A stretch of 64,000 nucleotides of DNA from Streptacidiphilus sp. P02-A3a (GTDB lineage Bacteria > Actinomycetota > Actinomycetes > Streptomycetales > Streptomycetaceae). The notes below the pieces were generated by a model. That model did not search any database. It saw only the letters and a program-made list of their open reading frames with translations, and had not been told where the DNA came from. The DNA lies in contig NZ_CP048289.1 in assembly GCF_014084105.1 (NCBI RefSeq), positions 2,179,922 through 2,243,921 of the forward strand, written 5' to 3'. Shown one piece after another: positions 44,922-53,024 of the stretch. A program made the position numbers and the translations under genes. The first letter of the stretch is position 1. Every line of letters begins with the position of its first letter.

Positions 44922-45335
44922 ATGGCACTGAACGTTCTTGTCTACAGCGACGACCGCAACACCCGCGAGCAGGTCAGGCTCGCGCTCGGCCGCCGCCCCG
45001 CCGCCGACCTGGACGAACTGCGGTACCTGGAGTGCGCCACGTCGCCCGCGGTGGTCAAGGCCCTGGACGCGCACGCCAAGGGCACCCGCCGGCTCGACCT
45101 GCTGGTGCTGGACGGCGAGGCCACCCCGGTCGGCGGGATGGGCCTGTGCCGCCAGCTCAAGGACGAGATCTACGGCTGCCCGCCGGTGCTGGTGCTGATC
45201 GGCCGCCCGCAGGACTCCTGGCTCGCGGTCTGGAGCCGCGCGGACGCCGCCATCGCCGCCCCGGTCGACCCGGCCGCGCTGGCCGAGACCGCGAGCGCGC
45301 TGCTGCGTACCGATCACCGGCATCTCGTCGGCTGA
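44922..45335 (+). CDS. Degenerate response-regulator receiver protein
   Basis: 137 residues from ATG 44922 (GGGGGATG region as ribosome site; ATG 44913 would add three residues). It has a receiver fold: D10 and D11 as the acidic pair, D64 (LLVLDGEA) where the phosphorylated aspartate belongs. The Thr/Ser after strand 4 is replaced (VLIGRPQ), and the conserved lysine of strand 5 is missing (AIAAPVDPAAL). No output domain. It is likely a pseudo-receiver that binds a partner rather than a standard phosphorylation switch. It is divergent from ctaE and lies 79 bases before trpD. Confidence 0.8.
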   Translation: MALNVLVYSDDRNTREQVRLALGRRPAADLDELRYLECATSPAVVKALDAHAKGTRRLDLLVLDGEATPVGGMGLCRQLKDEIYGCPPVLVLIGRPQDSWLAVWSRADAAIAAPVDPAALAETASALLRTDHRHLVG

Positions 45336-45414
45336 GATCCCGGTATCACCGGGCACCCCAGTCGCTAGGCTTGGCCTCTCCCCATATATGCGAGACGAGT
45401 GAGAGGCCACGGCC

Positions 45415-46488
45415 ATGGTGAACGCGCATCCTGCGGACGGCGGAGTCGACCGTGTGCGGGCCCGTTCCTGGCCGGACGTCCTCGGGCCGCTGATCGCCGG
45501 TTCCGACCTCAGCTCGGCGGACACCGCCTGGGCGATGGACCGGATGATGAGCGGCGAGGCCACCGCGGCGCAGATGGCCGGGTTCGCCGTGGCGATGCGG
45601 GCCAAGGGCGAGACCGTGGCGGAGATGGTCGGCCTGGTCGACGCCATGTACGCGCACGCCACGGTGATCGAGGTGCCGGGGCGCGCGGTCGACATCGTCG
45701 GCACCGGCGGCGACCGGGCGAAGACCGTGAACATCTCCACCATGTCGGCGATCGTCGCGGCCGGTGCGGGCGCCCGGGTGGTCAAGCACGGCAACCGGGC
45801 CGCCTCCTCCGCGAGCGGGGCCACCGACGTGCTGGAGCAGCTGGGGATCAACCTGAAGCTGACACCGCAGCGGGTCGCCGAGGTCGCCGCCGAGGTGGGC
45901 ATCAGCTACTGCCCGGCGCCGGTGTTCCACCCGGCGATGCGGCACGTCGGCTCGGCCCGGGCGGAGCTGGGCGTGCCCACCTTCTTCAACCTGCTGGGCC
46001 CGCTCACCAACCCGGCCCGGGTCGGCGCCAACGCGGTCGGCTGCTTCGACACCCGGATGGCCGGACTGCTGGCCGGGGTGCTCGCCGAGCGGGGTTCCTC
46101 CGCACTGGTGTTCCGGGGGGATGACGGCCTCGACGAGTTGACGGTGACCGGTACCTCCACGGTCTGGCAGGTGCGGGACGGCGCGGTCGAGCGGGTCACC
46201 TTCGACCCGCACGACGTCGGCATCGACTACGTCGGGATCGAGGCGCTGCGCGGCGGCGACGCCGACCACAACGCGGGGGTGGCCCGCCGGGTGCTGGCGG
46301 GCGAGCACGGGCCGGTCCGGGACGCGGTGCTGCTCAACTCCGCCTCGGCGCTGGTCGCGCTGGACCAGACCGACGCGCCGCTGGTCGAGCAGCTGCGGGC
46401 GGCGATGAAGCAGACCGCCGAGTCGATCGACTCGGGCGCGGCGGAGCGGGTGCTGGCGCGCTGGTCGGCGGCCACCCAGGCGGGTTGA
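45415..46488 (+). CDS. trpD: Anthranilate phosphoribosyltransferase
   Basis: Second step of tryptophan synthesis from chorismate: anthranilate plus PRPP to phosphoribosylanthranilate. 357 residues. PRPP loop GTGGD at 96-100, [12 protein letters not shown] at 124-135, and the anthranilate region [35 protein letters not shown]. It starts at ATG 45415 with GAGAGG upstream. It is isolated from other trp genes here, as is usual in Streptomyces. In some strains a second copy sits elsewhere, which this window cannot tell. Confidence 0.96.
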   Translation: MVNAHPADGGVDRVRARSWPDVLGPLIAGSDLSSADTAWAMDRMMSGEATAAQMAGFAVAMRAKGETVAEMVGLVDAMYAHATVIEVPGRAVDIVGTGGDRAKTVNISTMSAIVAAGAGARVVKHGNRAASSASGATDVLEQLGINLKLTPQRVAEVAAEVGISYCPAPVFHPAMRHVGSARAELGVPTFFNLLGPLTNPARVGANAVGCFDTRMAGLLAGVLAERGSSALVFRGDDGLDELTVTGTSTVWQVRDGAVERVTFDPHDVGIDYVGIEALRGGDADHNAGVARRVLAGEHGPVRDAVLLNSASALVALDQTDAPLVEQLRAAMKQTAESIDSGAAERVLARWSAATQAG

Positions 46489-46560
46489 GCCGGGCGTTGG
46501 CGTCTCGGATGGCGGACGGGGTTCGCCCGGCGGACGGGCCCTCTGGCATACTCAGGGACA

Positions 46561-46701
46561 GGTCACGAGTGACAGCACGCGGTGGTGACCACCGCATCGG
46601 CCCTGGCTAGCTGTCCGGCAACCCTCCGTCCGTGGCGGGGTGCTTCCAGGTGACGACCGGGCCCTGGGGTGACCCGCCGCAGGGCAAGCGCGGATCCCCT
46701 C
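46561..46701 (+). ncRNA. SAM-IV riboswitch
   Basis: The stretch 46561-46695 matches the actinobacterial SAM-IV aptamer as I remember it: GGTCACGAGTGACAGC at the 5' end, CCGGCAACCCTCC in the core and GGCAAGCGCGGAT at the 3' end. Pairings I checked: GGUC 46561-46564 with GACC 46655-46658; GACAGC 46571-46576 with GCUGUC 46610-46615; GCCCUG 46661-46666 with CAGGGC 46680-46685; and the diagnostic pseudoknot GUCCGUG 46628-46634 with CGCGGAU 46689-46695 (two G-U pairs). It senses S-adenosylmethionine and controls the SufS-like gene at 46750. Confidence 0.9.
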
Positions 46702-46744
46702 ATGTTCGGCGTATGCCAGGGATCCACTGGATGCCCTGGAGGGG
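46696..46744 (+). promoter_or_regulatory. Expression platform: anti-Shine-Dalgarno and hairpin
   Basis: CCCCTC (46696-46701), immediately after the pseudoknot strand, is complementary to GAGGGG (46739-46744), the ribosome site of the next gene. A hairpin CCAGGG/CCCTGG (46716-46739) lies between. This fits control of translation start by SAM binding. Confidence 0.6.
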
Positions 46745-46749
46745 TAGTC

Positions 46750-48144
46750 ATGTCCTCGTACCCGAACACCGCCGACGCCGCCGCGCAGACCCTCGACGAC
46801 GCCCCCTGCCAGCCGTTGGCCGTGCTCGGGCGCGAGGTCGAGGTCCCGCTGGTCAGCGGCGAGAAGGTGGTCTACGCCGCGCTCGACTACGCCGCCAGCG
46901 CCCCCGCGTTGCAGCGGGTCTGGGACGACGTCGCCGCCTACGCCCCCTACTACGGCAGCGTGCACCGGGGCGCCGGCTACCTCTCGCAGCTGTCCACCGA
47001 CCTGTTCGAGCAGAGCCGGGCCACCGTCGCCGACTTCCTCGACCTGCGCGAGGACGACCAGGTGGTGTTCACCCGGGCCACCACCGACTCGCTGAACCTG
47101 CTGGCCGGAGCGGTGCCCGCGGACACCCGGGTGTACGCCTTCGAGACCGAGCACCACGCCTCGCTGCTGCCCTGGCGCGGACGCGGCCTGGACGTCCACT
47201 ACCTGCGCGCGCCGCGCTCCCCGGAGCAGGCGGTGGCCGCGCTGGAGGCCGCGCTGGCCGAGAGCGGGCAGGGCCCCAAGCTGGTCTGCGTCACCGGCGC
47301 CTCCAACGTCACCGGGGAGATCTGGCCGGTCCGGGAGCTGGCCGAGACCGCGCACCGGCACGGCGCGCGGATCGTGCTGGACGCCGCCCAGCTCGCGCCG
47401 CACCACCCGGTCTCGGTGCGGGAGCTGGACGTCGACTGGGTCGCCTTCTCCGGCCACAAGCTCTACGCCCCCTTCGGCGCGGGCGTGCTCGCCGGGCGCG
47501 GCGACTGGCTGGACGCCGCCGAGCCCTACCTGGCGGGCGGCGGCGCCAGCCGCACCGTGGCCAGGGAGGCGGACGGCTCGGTCGCCGTCGAGTGGCACCG
47601 GGGCCCGGCCCGGCACGAGGCCGGATCGCCGAACGTGATCGGCGCCTACGCCATCGCCTCGGCCTGCCGGGCGCTGCGGGAGGCGGGCTTCGACTCGCTG
47701 GTGGCCCGCGAGCGGCAGCTGATCGCCCGGCTGCGGGCCGGCCTGGCCGCGATCCCCGAGGTCCGGGTGCTGACCCTGTTCGGCGAGGACCACCCGCGGG
47801 TGGGCGTGCTCTCCTTCGTGGTGCGCGGCTGGAACAGCTCGCACTTCTCCGCCGCGCTCTCCGCCGAGTACGGCATCGGTGTCCGCGACGGCCTGTTCTG
47901 CGCGCACCCGCTGGTGCGGACGCTGCTCGGCGGCGAGCAGAGCGAGCCCTCCGAGTGCGGCGCGCCCGAGGCCTCGCTGCCGGGGGAGCGCAGCCTGAAC
48001 GCGATCCGGGTGAGCTTCGGCGCGGGCACCCCGGACGAGCACGTGGACCGCTTCGTCGCGGCCGTGCGCGAGCTGGTCACCCAGGGCGCGCAGTGGGCCT
48101 ACCGCACCGAGGGCGGCCGCTGCGTGCCGGACACCCGGCGCTGA
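46750..48144 (+). CDS. SufS-like aminotransferase class V (cysteine desulfurase-type)
   Basis: 464 residues from ATG 46750 with GGAGGGG five bases before it. PLP residues: H136 (TEHHASLLPW), D211 (VLDAAQLAPHH), Schiff-base K237 (FSGHKLYAPFG). C384 in RDGLFCAHPLVRTLL is where type II desulfurases (SufS/CsdA) keep the persulfide cysteine, so desulfurase or selenocysteine lyase chemistry is plausible. No SufU, SufB or SufD gene is adjacent. Control by a SAM-IV riboswitch points to sulfur amino acid economy rather than general Fe-S assembly. The C-terminal 50 residues are specific to this branch. Confidence 0.92.
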   Translation: MSSYPNTADAAAQTLDDAPCQPLAVLGREVEVPLVSGEKVVYAALDYAASAPALQRVWDDVAAYAPYYGSVHRGAGYLSQLSTDLFEQSRATVADFLDLREDDQVVFTRATTDSLNLLAGAVPADTRVYAFETEHHASLLPWRGRGLDVHYLRAPRSPEQAVAALEAALAESGQGPKLVCVTGASNVTGEIWPVRELAETAHRHGARIVLDAAQLAPHHPVSVRELDVDWVAFSGHKLYAPFGAGVLAGRGDWLDAAEPYLAGGGASRTVAREADGSVAVEWHRGPARHEAGSPNVIGAYAIASACRALREAGFDSLVARERQLIARLRAGLAAIPEVRVLTLFGEDHPRVGVLSFVVRGWNSSHFSAALSAEYGIGVRDGLFCAHPLVRTLLGGEQSEPSECGAPEASLPGERSLNAIRVSFGAGTPDEHVDRFVAAVRELVTQGAQWAYRTEGGRCVPDTRR

Positions 48145-48175
48145 CGCGCCGCCGCCCGGCGGGTCGGTCGGGGGG

Positions 48176-48454
48176 CTAGTCCAGGCCGATGGCGAAGGCC
48201 GCGTCCAGGTCGTGCCGGGAGTACGTGCGGAAGGCGATGTGGGTCTCCGTCGCCTCCACCCCGGGCACCTTGTTGACCTGGCCGGGGATGACGTCGGCCA
48301 GCTCCTCGTGCTCCTTCACCCGGACCAGCGCCACCAGGTCGTAGGTGCCGGTGACCGAGTACACCTCGCTGACGCCGTTCAGCGCGGCGATCGTCTCGGC
48401 GATCTCGGGGATCCGGTTGACACTGGCCTTGATGAGCACGATCGCGGTGATCAC
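48176..48454 (-). CDS. Stand-alone AsnC/Lrp ligand-binding (RAM) domain protein
   Basis: 92 residues: MITAIVLIKASVNRIPEIAETIAALNG... is the complete RAM domain of Lrp/AsnC regulators without a DNA-binding part. Such proteins bind amino acids and can modulate full-length Lrp regulators or act as sensors. GTG 48454 overlaps the rhomboid stop (GTGA), with AGGAG nine bases before it, so it is translated together with the rhomboid protease. It converges on the SufS-like gene with a 31-base gap. Confidence 0.92.
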   Translation of the reverse strand: MITAIVLIKASVNRIPEIAETIAALNGVSEVYSVTGTYDLVALVRVKEHEELADVIPGQVNKVPGVEATETHIAFRTYSRHDLDAAFAIGLD

Positions 48455-49233
48455 TGGGTTGTCTCCTGGGAGGGTGGTCGGACGCTCGGGCCAGCGTAGC
48501 CGGGCCCGCGTCCCCGGCAGTAGAGCAGCCAGGCGAAGAGGAAGCCGCCGGTGAAGCCGATCAGGTGGGCCGCGTAGGCCACGTCGGGTGCGGCGGCGGA
48601 GCTGTCCCGGACCGACACCGCCTGGATCACGAACCACAGGCCGAGCACGATCCAGGCCGGGAAGCGCAGCGGCAGGAACAGCAGCATCGGGACCACGCTG
48701 GTCACCCGGGCCCGGGGGTACAGCCGCAGGTACGCCCCGAGCACCCCGGCGATCGCCCCGGACGCCCCCACCAGCGCCTGCCCGCCGCCCGCGCCGCGCC
48801 ACTCGGTCAGCGCGTAGCCGTACGTCGCCAGGTAGCCGACGGCCACATAGAAGAGGAGGTAGGGCAGCCGTCCCAGGCGCTGCTCGACCATCGCGCCGAA
48901 GACGTACAGGAACACCATGTTGCCCAGCAGGTGCACCCAGCTCGCGTGCACGAACATGGCGCTGAGCACCGACAGCGCCGGGACCCCGGGGAACTCGCCC
49001 GGCCCGGCCCGGTTGTCCAGCAGCTCCCGGGGGACGACGCCCCAGCGCAGGAAGTACGCCTGCTCCACCGCCGCGTGGTGCGCGCCGCCCGCGTACAGCG
49101 GGTCGAGCCCGGAGGCGGGGCCGACCAGGAACACCACCGTGTTCAGTCCGATCAGCAGGTAGGTCACCACCGGCAGGCAGGTCAGCACCGGCAGGAAGCG
49201 GAGCGGGCTCGCGGCACGTACCGGGGTCACCAT
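48451..49233 (-). CDS. Rhomboid family intramembrane serine protease
   Basis: 260 residues with six to seven helices. The rhomboid active site is intact: S158 in GASGAIAG and H223 in AYAAHLIGFTGGF, with the conserved HLLGNMVFLYVFG (N105) helix. It cleaves membrane proteins inside the bilayer; the substrate is unknown. The start is ATG 49233, with AAGGAA 11 bases before it; the frame continues upstream without a better site. It is transcribed with the AsnC-type protein and divergent from the zinc-ribbon gene. Confidence 0.93.
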   Translation of the reverse strand: MVTPVRAASPLRFLPVLTCLPVVTYLLIGLNTVVFLVGPASGLDPLYAGGAHHAAVEQAYFLRWGVVPRELLDNRAGPGEFPGVPALSVLSAMFVHASWVHLLGNMVFLYVFGAMVEQRLGRLPYLLFYVAVGYLATYGYALTEWRGAGGGQALVGASGAIAGVLGAYLRLYPRARVTSVVPMLLFLPLRFPAWIVLGLWFVIQAVSVRDSSAAAPDVAYAAHLIGFTGGFLFAWLLYCRGRGPGYAGPSVRPPSQETTQ

Positions 49234-49381
49234 GTACCAAGCATTCCTTGACCGGACAAAAACGACATCGCTGGGCTGGGACGTGTGGGGGACAGTGCCC
49301 TGGTACGACGGGTAGGCCATAGGGTTCTCGGGTAGCCGCATCCGGGATGCCCGGTTGCTCCGCGTACCGAGAGGACACCCC

Positions 49382-49672
49382 ATGACCGTCCCCCTGCCCA
49401 CCGAGGGGACCCGCTGGCGCTGCACCCTGTGCGGCAACCTGACCCGCTTCGACGTGACCCGCTCCTCGCGGGTGGTCGAGTTCGTCCACCTGGACCTGGC
49501 GGGGGAGCCCCGGGTCGAGGAGCGCCAGGTGCTGAGCGAGAGCGTCGAGTCGGTCTCCTGCCGCTGGTGCGGCGCGGTGGACCAGGTGGAGCTGGTGGAC
49601 CGGCCCGGCGCGGAGGCGGAGGCGGCGGCGCAGGCCGCGCGGGCCGCGGAGGCGGGCGGGTCCGCGGGGTAA
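49382..49672 (+). CDS. Small zinc-ribbon-like protein
   Basis: 96 residues from ATG 49382 (GAGAGGA ahead). Two CXXC pairs, C23/C26 region (RCTLCGN) and a second about 40 residues later (SCRWCGA), are spaced as in a zinc ribbon. A short Ala/Glu-rich tail ends the protein. Function unknown; the form suits a nucleic-acid- or protein-binding adaptor. It is divergent from the rhomboid gene (148-base gap) and 53 bases before the NYN RNase gene, possibly in one operon. Confidence 0.8.
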   Translation: MTVPLPTEGTRWRCTLCGNLTRFDVTRSSRVVEFVHLDLAGEPRVEERQVLSESVESVSCRWCGAVDQVELVDRPGAEAEAAAQAARAAEAGGSAG

Positions 49673-49725
49673 CCCTGGGCTTCGAGCTGTGGCGGAGTGA
49701 CGAGTGGGGGGCTGGACGGGCGAGA

Positions 49726-51252
49726 ATGGTTACCGGGCGGACGCTGCCCGGGGACCGGATCGGAGTACTGGACGTGGTGGAGAGAGACGGGGCGGATACC
49801 GCGGTGGGCCCTGGCGGGCCCGGCGACGCGGTCCCGCACCCTGCCATGCCCGCCGACGCCCGGCCCGGCCCCGACGCTGAAGCCGACGCGGAAGCGGAGG
49901 CCGACGCCGACGCCGACGCGGAGGCCGATGCGGACGCCGCCGCGGAGCAGTTGGACCGGCCGTTGCCGGAGGGGGTGCGGCGGCGGGTGGTGGGGATCGC
50001 CGCTGACGCGCTGGCGACCGTTCCGGCCGCCGAGCTGCCGGCGCGGCTGCGCCCGTACGCCAAGTTCACCCCGGTCCAGCGGGCCCGGCGCGGGGCCACC
50101 GCCATCGCCGCCGCGCTGGAGGCGGACCCGCAGTTCCGGCTGCGGATAGCGGACCGGGTCCGGCAGGGGCAGCCGGACCTGGTCAGCGTGCTGGAGTCCG
50201 GGGTGCTCCCGGCCGCGGTGGACCCGCTGGACGTCGCCGCCGTGGCGTACCTGCTGCGCCCGTCCGGCTGGAGCAAGCTGGTCGGCGAGGCCGGGGAGGA
50301 GGCGGAGCGGGCCGAGTCGGAGGGGGCCGCCGCCGAGTCCGCGCGGCTGGTGGAGAAGCTCCAGGTGGAGCTCGCGGCGCTGCGGGAGACCACCCGGTCC
50401 GACGGCGAGCGCGGCCGGATGGAGCTGGAGGCCGTCCGCAAGGAGGCCGACGCGCTGCGCCGCAAGCTGCGCAGCCTGGAGGCGGACACCCGGCGGGCGG
50501 AGGCGGCCACCCGCAAGGTGACCGTCGAGCTGGAGGCGCTGAAGGCCGCCGGGGTGACCGAACGCGGCACCGCCGACAGCGAGTTGCGTCGGCTCAAGCA
50601 CCGGCTGGCCGAGGCCGAGTCGGCCCTGGAGACGGCCAAGCGGGCCACCCGCGAGGGCCGCGGTACCGAGGACATGCGGCTGCGGCTGCTGCTGGACGTG
50701 GTCCTGCAGGGCGCGCAGGGGTTGCAGCGGGAGCTGGGCCTGGCGCCGGTCTCCAGCCGTCCGGCGGACTCGGTGGAGGCGGTCAGCCCGACCACGGCCT
50801 CGCCGCACGACGTGGCCCGCCGGGCGCTGGACGCGGACGATCCGGCGCTGCTGGACCAACTGCTGCAACTGCCGATGGCGCACCTGGTGGTGGACGGCTA
50901 CAACGTGACCAAGAGCGGCTATCCGACGCTGCCGCTGGAGAAGCAGCGGGCGCGGCTGCTCACCGGCCTCTCGCTGCTGGCCAGGCACAGCGGGGCCGAG
51001 GTGACCTGCGTCTTCGACGGCAAGGACCTGGACGCCCCGGTGCCGATGGCGCCGCCGCGCGGGGTGCGGGTGCTGTTCAGCCGCTCCGGCGAGACCGCCG
51101 ACGAACTGATCCGCCGTCTGGTGCGGGCGGAGCCGGAGGGGCGTCCGGTGGTGGTGGTCTCCACCGACCGGGAGGTGGCCGACGGGGTGCGCAAGGCGGG
51201 CGCCCGTCCGGTGCCCTCGGCGATGCTGCTGCGGCGGCTGGTCCGCACCTGA
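49726..51252 (+). CDS. NYN-domain (YacP/PIN-like) RNase with coiled coil
   Basis: About 508 residues. An acidic N-tail of repeated Asp-Ala/Glu-Ala (49870-49940), a conserved helical domain (about 85-195, RPYAKFTPVQRARRGATAIAAALE), a coiled coil (about 205-310), then a C-terminal NYN domain from about 385: HLVVDGYNVTKSGYP, CVFDGKD and VVVVSTDREVADGVRKAGA provide the acidic metal-binding residues of PIN-like nucleases. The start is uncertain: ATG 49726, or a GTG some 48 bases later with GGAG. It is probably a metal-dependent RNase in RNA turnover. Confidence 0.9.
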   Translation: MVTGRTLPGDRIGVLDVVERDGADTAVGPGGPGDAVPHPAMPADARPGPDAEADAEAEADADADAEADADAAAEQLDRPLPEGVRRRVVGIAADALATVPAAELPARLRPYAKFTPVQRARRGATAIAAALEADPQFRLRIADRVRQGQPDLVSVLESGVLPAAVDPLDVAAVAYLLRPSGWSKLVGEAGEEAERAESEGAAAESARLVEKLQVELAALRETTRSDGERGRMELEAVRKEADALRRKLRSLEADTRRAEAATRKVTVELEALKAAGVTERGTADSELRRLKHRLAEAESALETAKRATREGRGTEDMRLRLLLDVVLQGAQGLQRELGLAPVSSRPADSVEAVSPTTASPHDVARRALDADDPALLDQLLQLPMAHLVVDGYNVTKSGYPTLPLEKQRARLLTGLSLLARHSGAEVTCVFDGKDLDAPVPMAPPRGVRVLFSRSGETADELIRRLVRAEPEGRPVVVVSTDREVADGVRKAGARPVPSAMLLRRLVRT

Positions 51253-51337
51253 CGCCGTTACCGCATCCCCCGGTTCACCCGATTACTAACACGGACATTT
51301 CACCGCATTAGCTGACGGTTTTCACCCCGGGGGCGAC

Positions 51338-51353
51338 AGACCGATATCGGTCT
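51338..51353. promoter_or_regulatory. 16-bp perfect palindrome in the leader of the first NlpC/P60 gene
   Basis: AGACCGATATCGGTCT is its own reverse complement. The 241-base region 51253-51493 also contains ATCGCCCGACGGGCGAT (51389-51405) and other GC hairpins, so a structured leader or an operator are both possible. It does not match the ydaO motif found before the next gene. Confidence 0.45.
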
Positions 51354-51493
51354 CACTAGTCTCTCCTCTCGAACCTCTGTCCTGACGATCGCCCGACGGG
51401 CGATGCGGGGGTTCCCGCCCAGTACCGGGCGCCGTCCTCGGGGGTCGACGGCACGGGTCGCGTGGCGGTCGCCGGAAGGGAACTGAGACTCTC

Positions 51494-52573
51494 GTGGCCT
51501 CACACCGCCGCCCCAAGCAACCCAACCGCGCCCGCGTGTCGGTGCTGACCGCGGCGGCTGCCACGGCCGTCGCACTCTCCGCGCAGGCGGGTGCGCAGGC
51601 GGCGCCCGGGATGACCCTCAGCCAGGCCACCAAGGAGGTGGCGGCGGACCGGCAGGCGGCCGACACGGCGGGTCAGCAGTACGACACCGCGCAGACCCAG
51701 GAGCAGACGCTCCAGGCGCAGGTGTCGCTGCTGCAGAACGAGATCGCGCGCGAGCAGGGCACGGTCAACCAGGAGGAGGCCACCCTGGGGGCCGAGGCGG
51801 CGGCCCAGTACCGCAGCGGCTCGGTGGACCCGTCCGTGCAGATGATGCTCTCGGCGGACCCCACGTCCTACCTGAACCAGGCGTCGCTCCAGGGCGAGCT
51901 GGACGCCACCCAGGAGGCGGTCTTCGCCGACATCCAGTCCCAGCAGCAGCTGCTGGACCGGCAGAAGGCCGAGGCCACCAGCGAACTCGCGTCCGAGCAG
52001 ACGCTGTTGAAGCAGATGCAGCAGACCAAGGCGAGCGCGCTGGCGAAGCTCAAGCAGGCCCAGTCGATCATGGAGTCGCTGACCCCGGTCCAGCAGACCC
52101 AGGTGAACACCGCCGCGGGCGGCGGCGCCAACAGCGCCACCGGCGGCGGGTACGGCTCGGTCGGGGACACCAACGCCAGCTCGATGAGCGTGGCCCAGGT
52201 GCAGGCGGAGCTCGGCGGCATCTCGCCGGAGGCACGGACCGCGATGGAGGCGGCGCTCGGCCAGGTCGGCATCGCGCCGTACGCGTGGGGCGGCGCCTCG
52301 CCCGCCGGGTTCGACTGCTCGGGCCTGGTGATGTGGGCCTACGCGCACGCCGGGATCAGCCTGCCGCACTCCTCGCAGGCGGACGAGAGCGTGGGCAGCT
52401 ACGTTCCCGAGTCGGACATCCAGGTCGGCGACATCGTGGTGCTGGAGGGCGGCAACCACGTCGGCCTCTACGCGGGCCACGGCATGCTGCTGAACGCCCC
52501 GGAGTACGGCTACACCGTCTCCATCATGCCGATCTCGGACTTCGGCGGGGTCGTCGCCGTCCGCCGGGTCTGA
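51494..52573 (+). CDS. NlpC/P60 (C40) peptidoglycan endopeptidase, first of three
   Basis: 359 residues from GTG 51494 (GTGGCCTCACACCG, a start shared with its two paralogues). A signal peptide (about 1-37, ending QAGAQAAPG) precedes a long coiled coil (about 40-200) like that of RipA/RipC and FtsX-activated hydrolases, a Gly/Ser linker, and an NlpC/P60 domain at the end with the catalytic Cys in PAGFDCSGLVMWAYAHAG and His in GGNHVGLYAGHG. The third residue is Asn (LLNAPEYG), where the other two copies have His. It cuts the D-iGlu-diaminopimelate bond in cell-wall peptides. Confidence 0.95.
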   Translation: MASHRRPKQPNRARVSVLTAAAATAVALSAQAGAQAAPGMTLSQATKEVAADRQAADTAGQQYDTAQTQEQTLQAQVSLLQNEIAREQGTVNQEEATLGAEAAAQYRSGSVDPSVQMMLSADPTSYLNQASLQGELDATQEAVFADIQSQQQLLDRQKAEATSELASEQTLLKQMQQTKASALAKLKQAQSIMESLTPVQQTQVNTAAGGGANSATGGGYGSVGDTNASSMSVAQVQAELGGISPEARTAMEAALGQVGIAPYAWGGASPAGFDCSGLVMWAYAHAGISLPHSSQADESVGSYVPESDIQVGDIVVLEGGNHVGLYAGHGMLLNAPEYGYTVSIMPISDFGGVVAVRRV

Positions 52574-52742
52574 CCGGAGCGCTGTGGTCCGGCTGTGTGA
52601 CTGTTGCCACAGCCGGTCCGGCATTCCGGGCGATCCGACCGATTTGACTGCGATGTCGTCGGCACAGGGTGATCCGGTGACTCCAAGGCGTCGCCCGGGC
52701 GACAGGCAGTCCAACCGTCAGGAATGTTTTGCCGACAATGAT

Positions 52743-52772
52743 TTGAATGGATCACGGTTAGGTCACTAGGGT
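52743..52772 (+). promoter_or_regulatory. Putative promoter of the riboswitch-controlled hydrolase gene
   Basis: TTGAAT (52743-52748), an 18-base spacer and TAGGGT (52767-52772). Transcription would begin about where the riboswitch-like leader starts. The stretch is AT-rich for this genome. From 52574 to 52742 I see no gene. Confidence 0.45.
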
Positions 52773-53000
52773 CGATCACCGAACCACCGCGAAGTCGATC
52801 ACCCAGCCTGGGTGGCAGCGGCGGTTTCCGCCGAGTCCGAGGCGTGGCAGGGCGCTGGCCGCCCACAGGGGAAGCCGACAACTCGGAGCCGGGGAACCAC
52901 TTGTTCCTCGGGGTGAATCGACGTCAGGCCGGTCCCGGACCGGTGAGGCGCCGTAGGGCGATCTTCCAGCCCGAACCCGTCAGCTCACCCGGTAGGCGGC
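52773..53000 (+). ncRNA. ydaO/yuaA-type cyclic di-AMP riboswitch
   Basis: The leader carries the conserved blocks of the ydaO class in order: GGAGCCGGGGAACCAC (52885-52900), GGGGTGAATC (52909-52918), GTAGGGCGATCTTCC (52953-52967) and the hallmark CCGAACCCGTCAGCTCACCC (52971-52990), followed by GGTAGGC. In actinobacteria this class is known before cell-wall hydrolase genes such as rpfA and NlpC/P60. The 5' boundary is approximate. The ribosome site AAGGAG (53110-53115) overlaps a small hairpin GAAGG (53109-53113)/CCTTC (53120-53124), a likely output element. Confidence 0.92.
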
Positions 53001-53024
53001 CGTAGGAAGAAGGAGCTCGCCTTC

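Noticed and set aside
51253-51493. Second c-di-AMP riboswitch before the first hydrolase
   Set aside because: None of the ydaO blocks (GGGGAACCAC, GGGGTGAAT, CCGAACCCGTCAGCT) is present, only unrelated hairpins.
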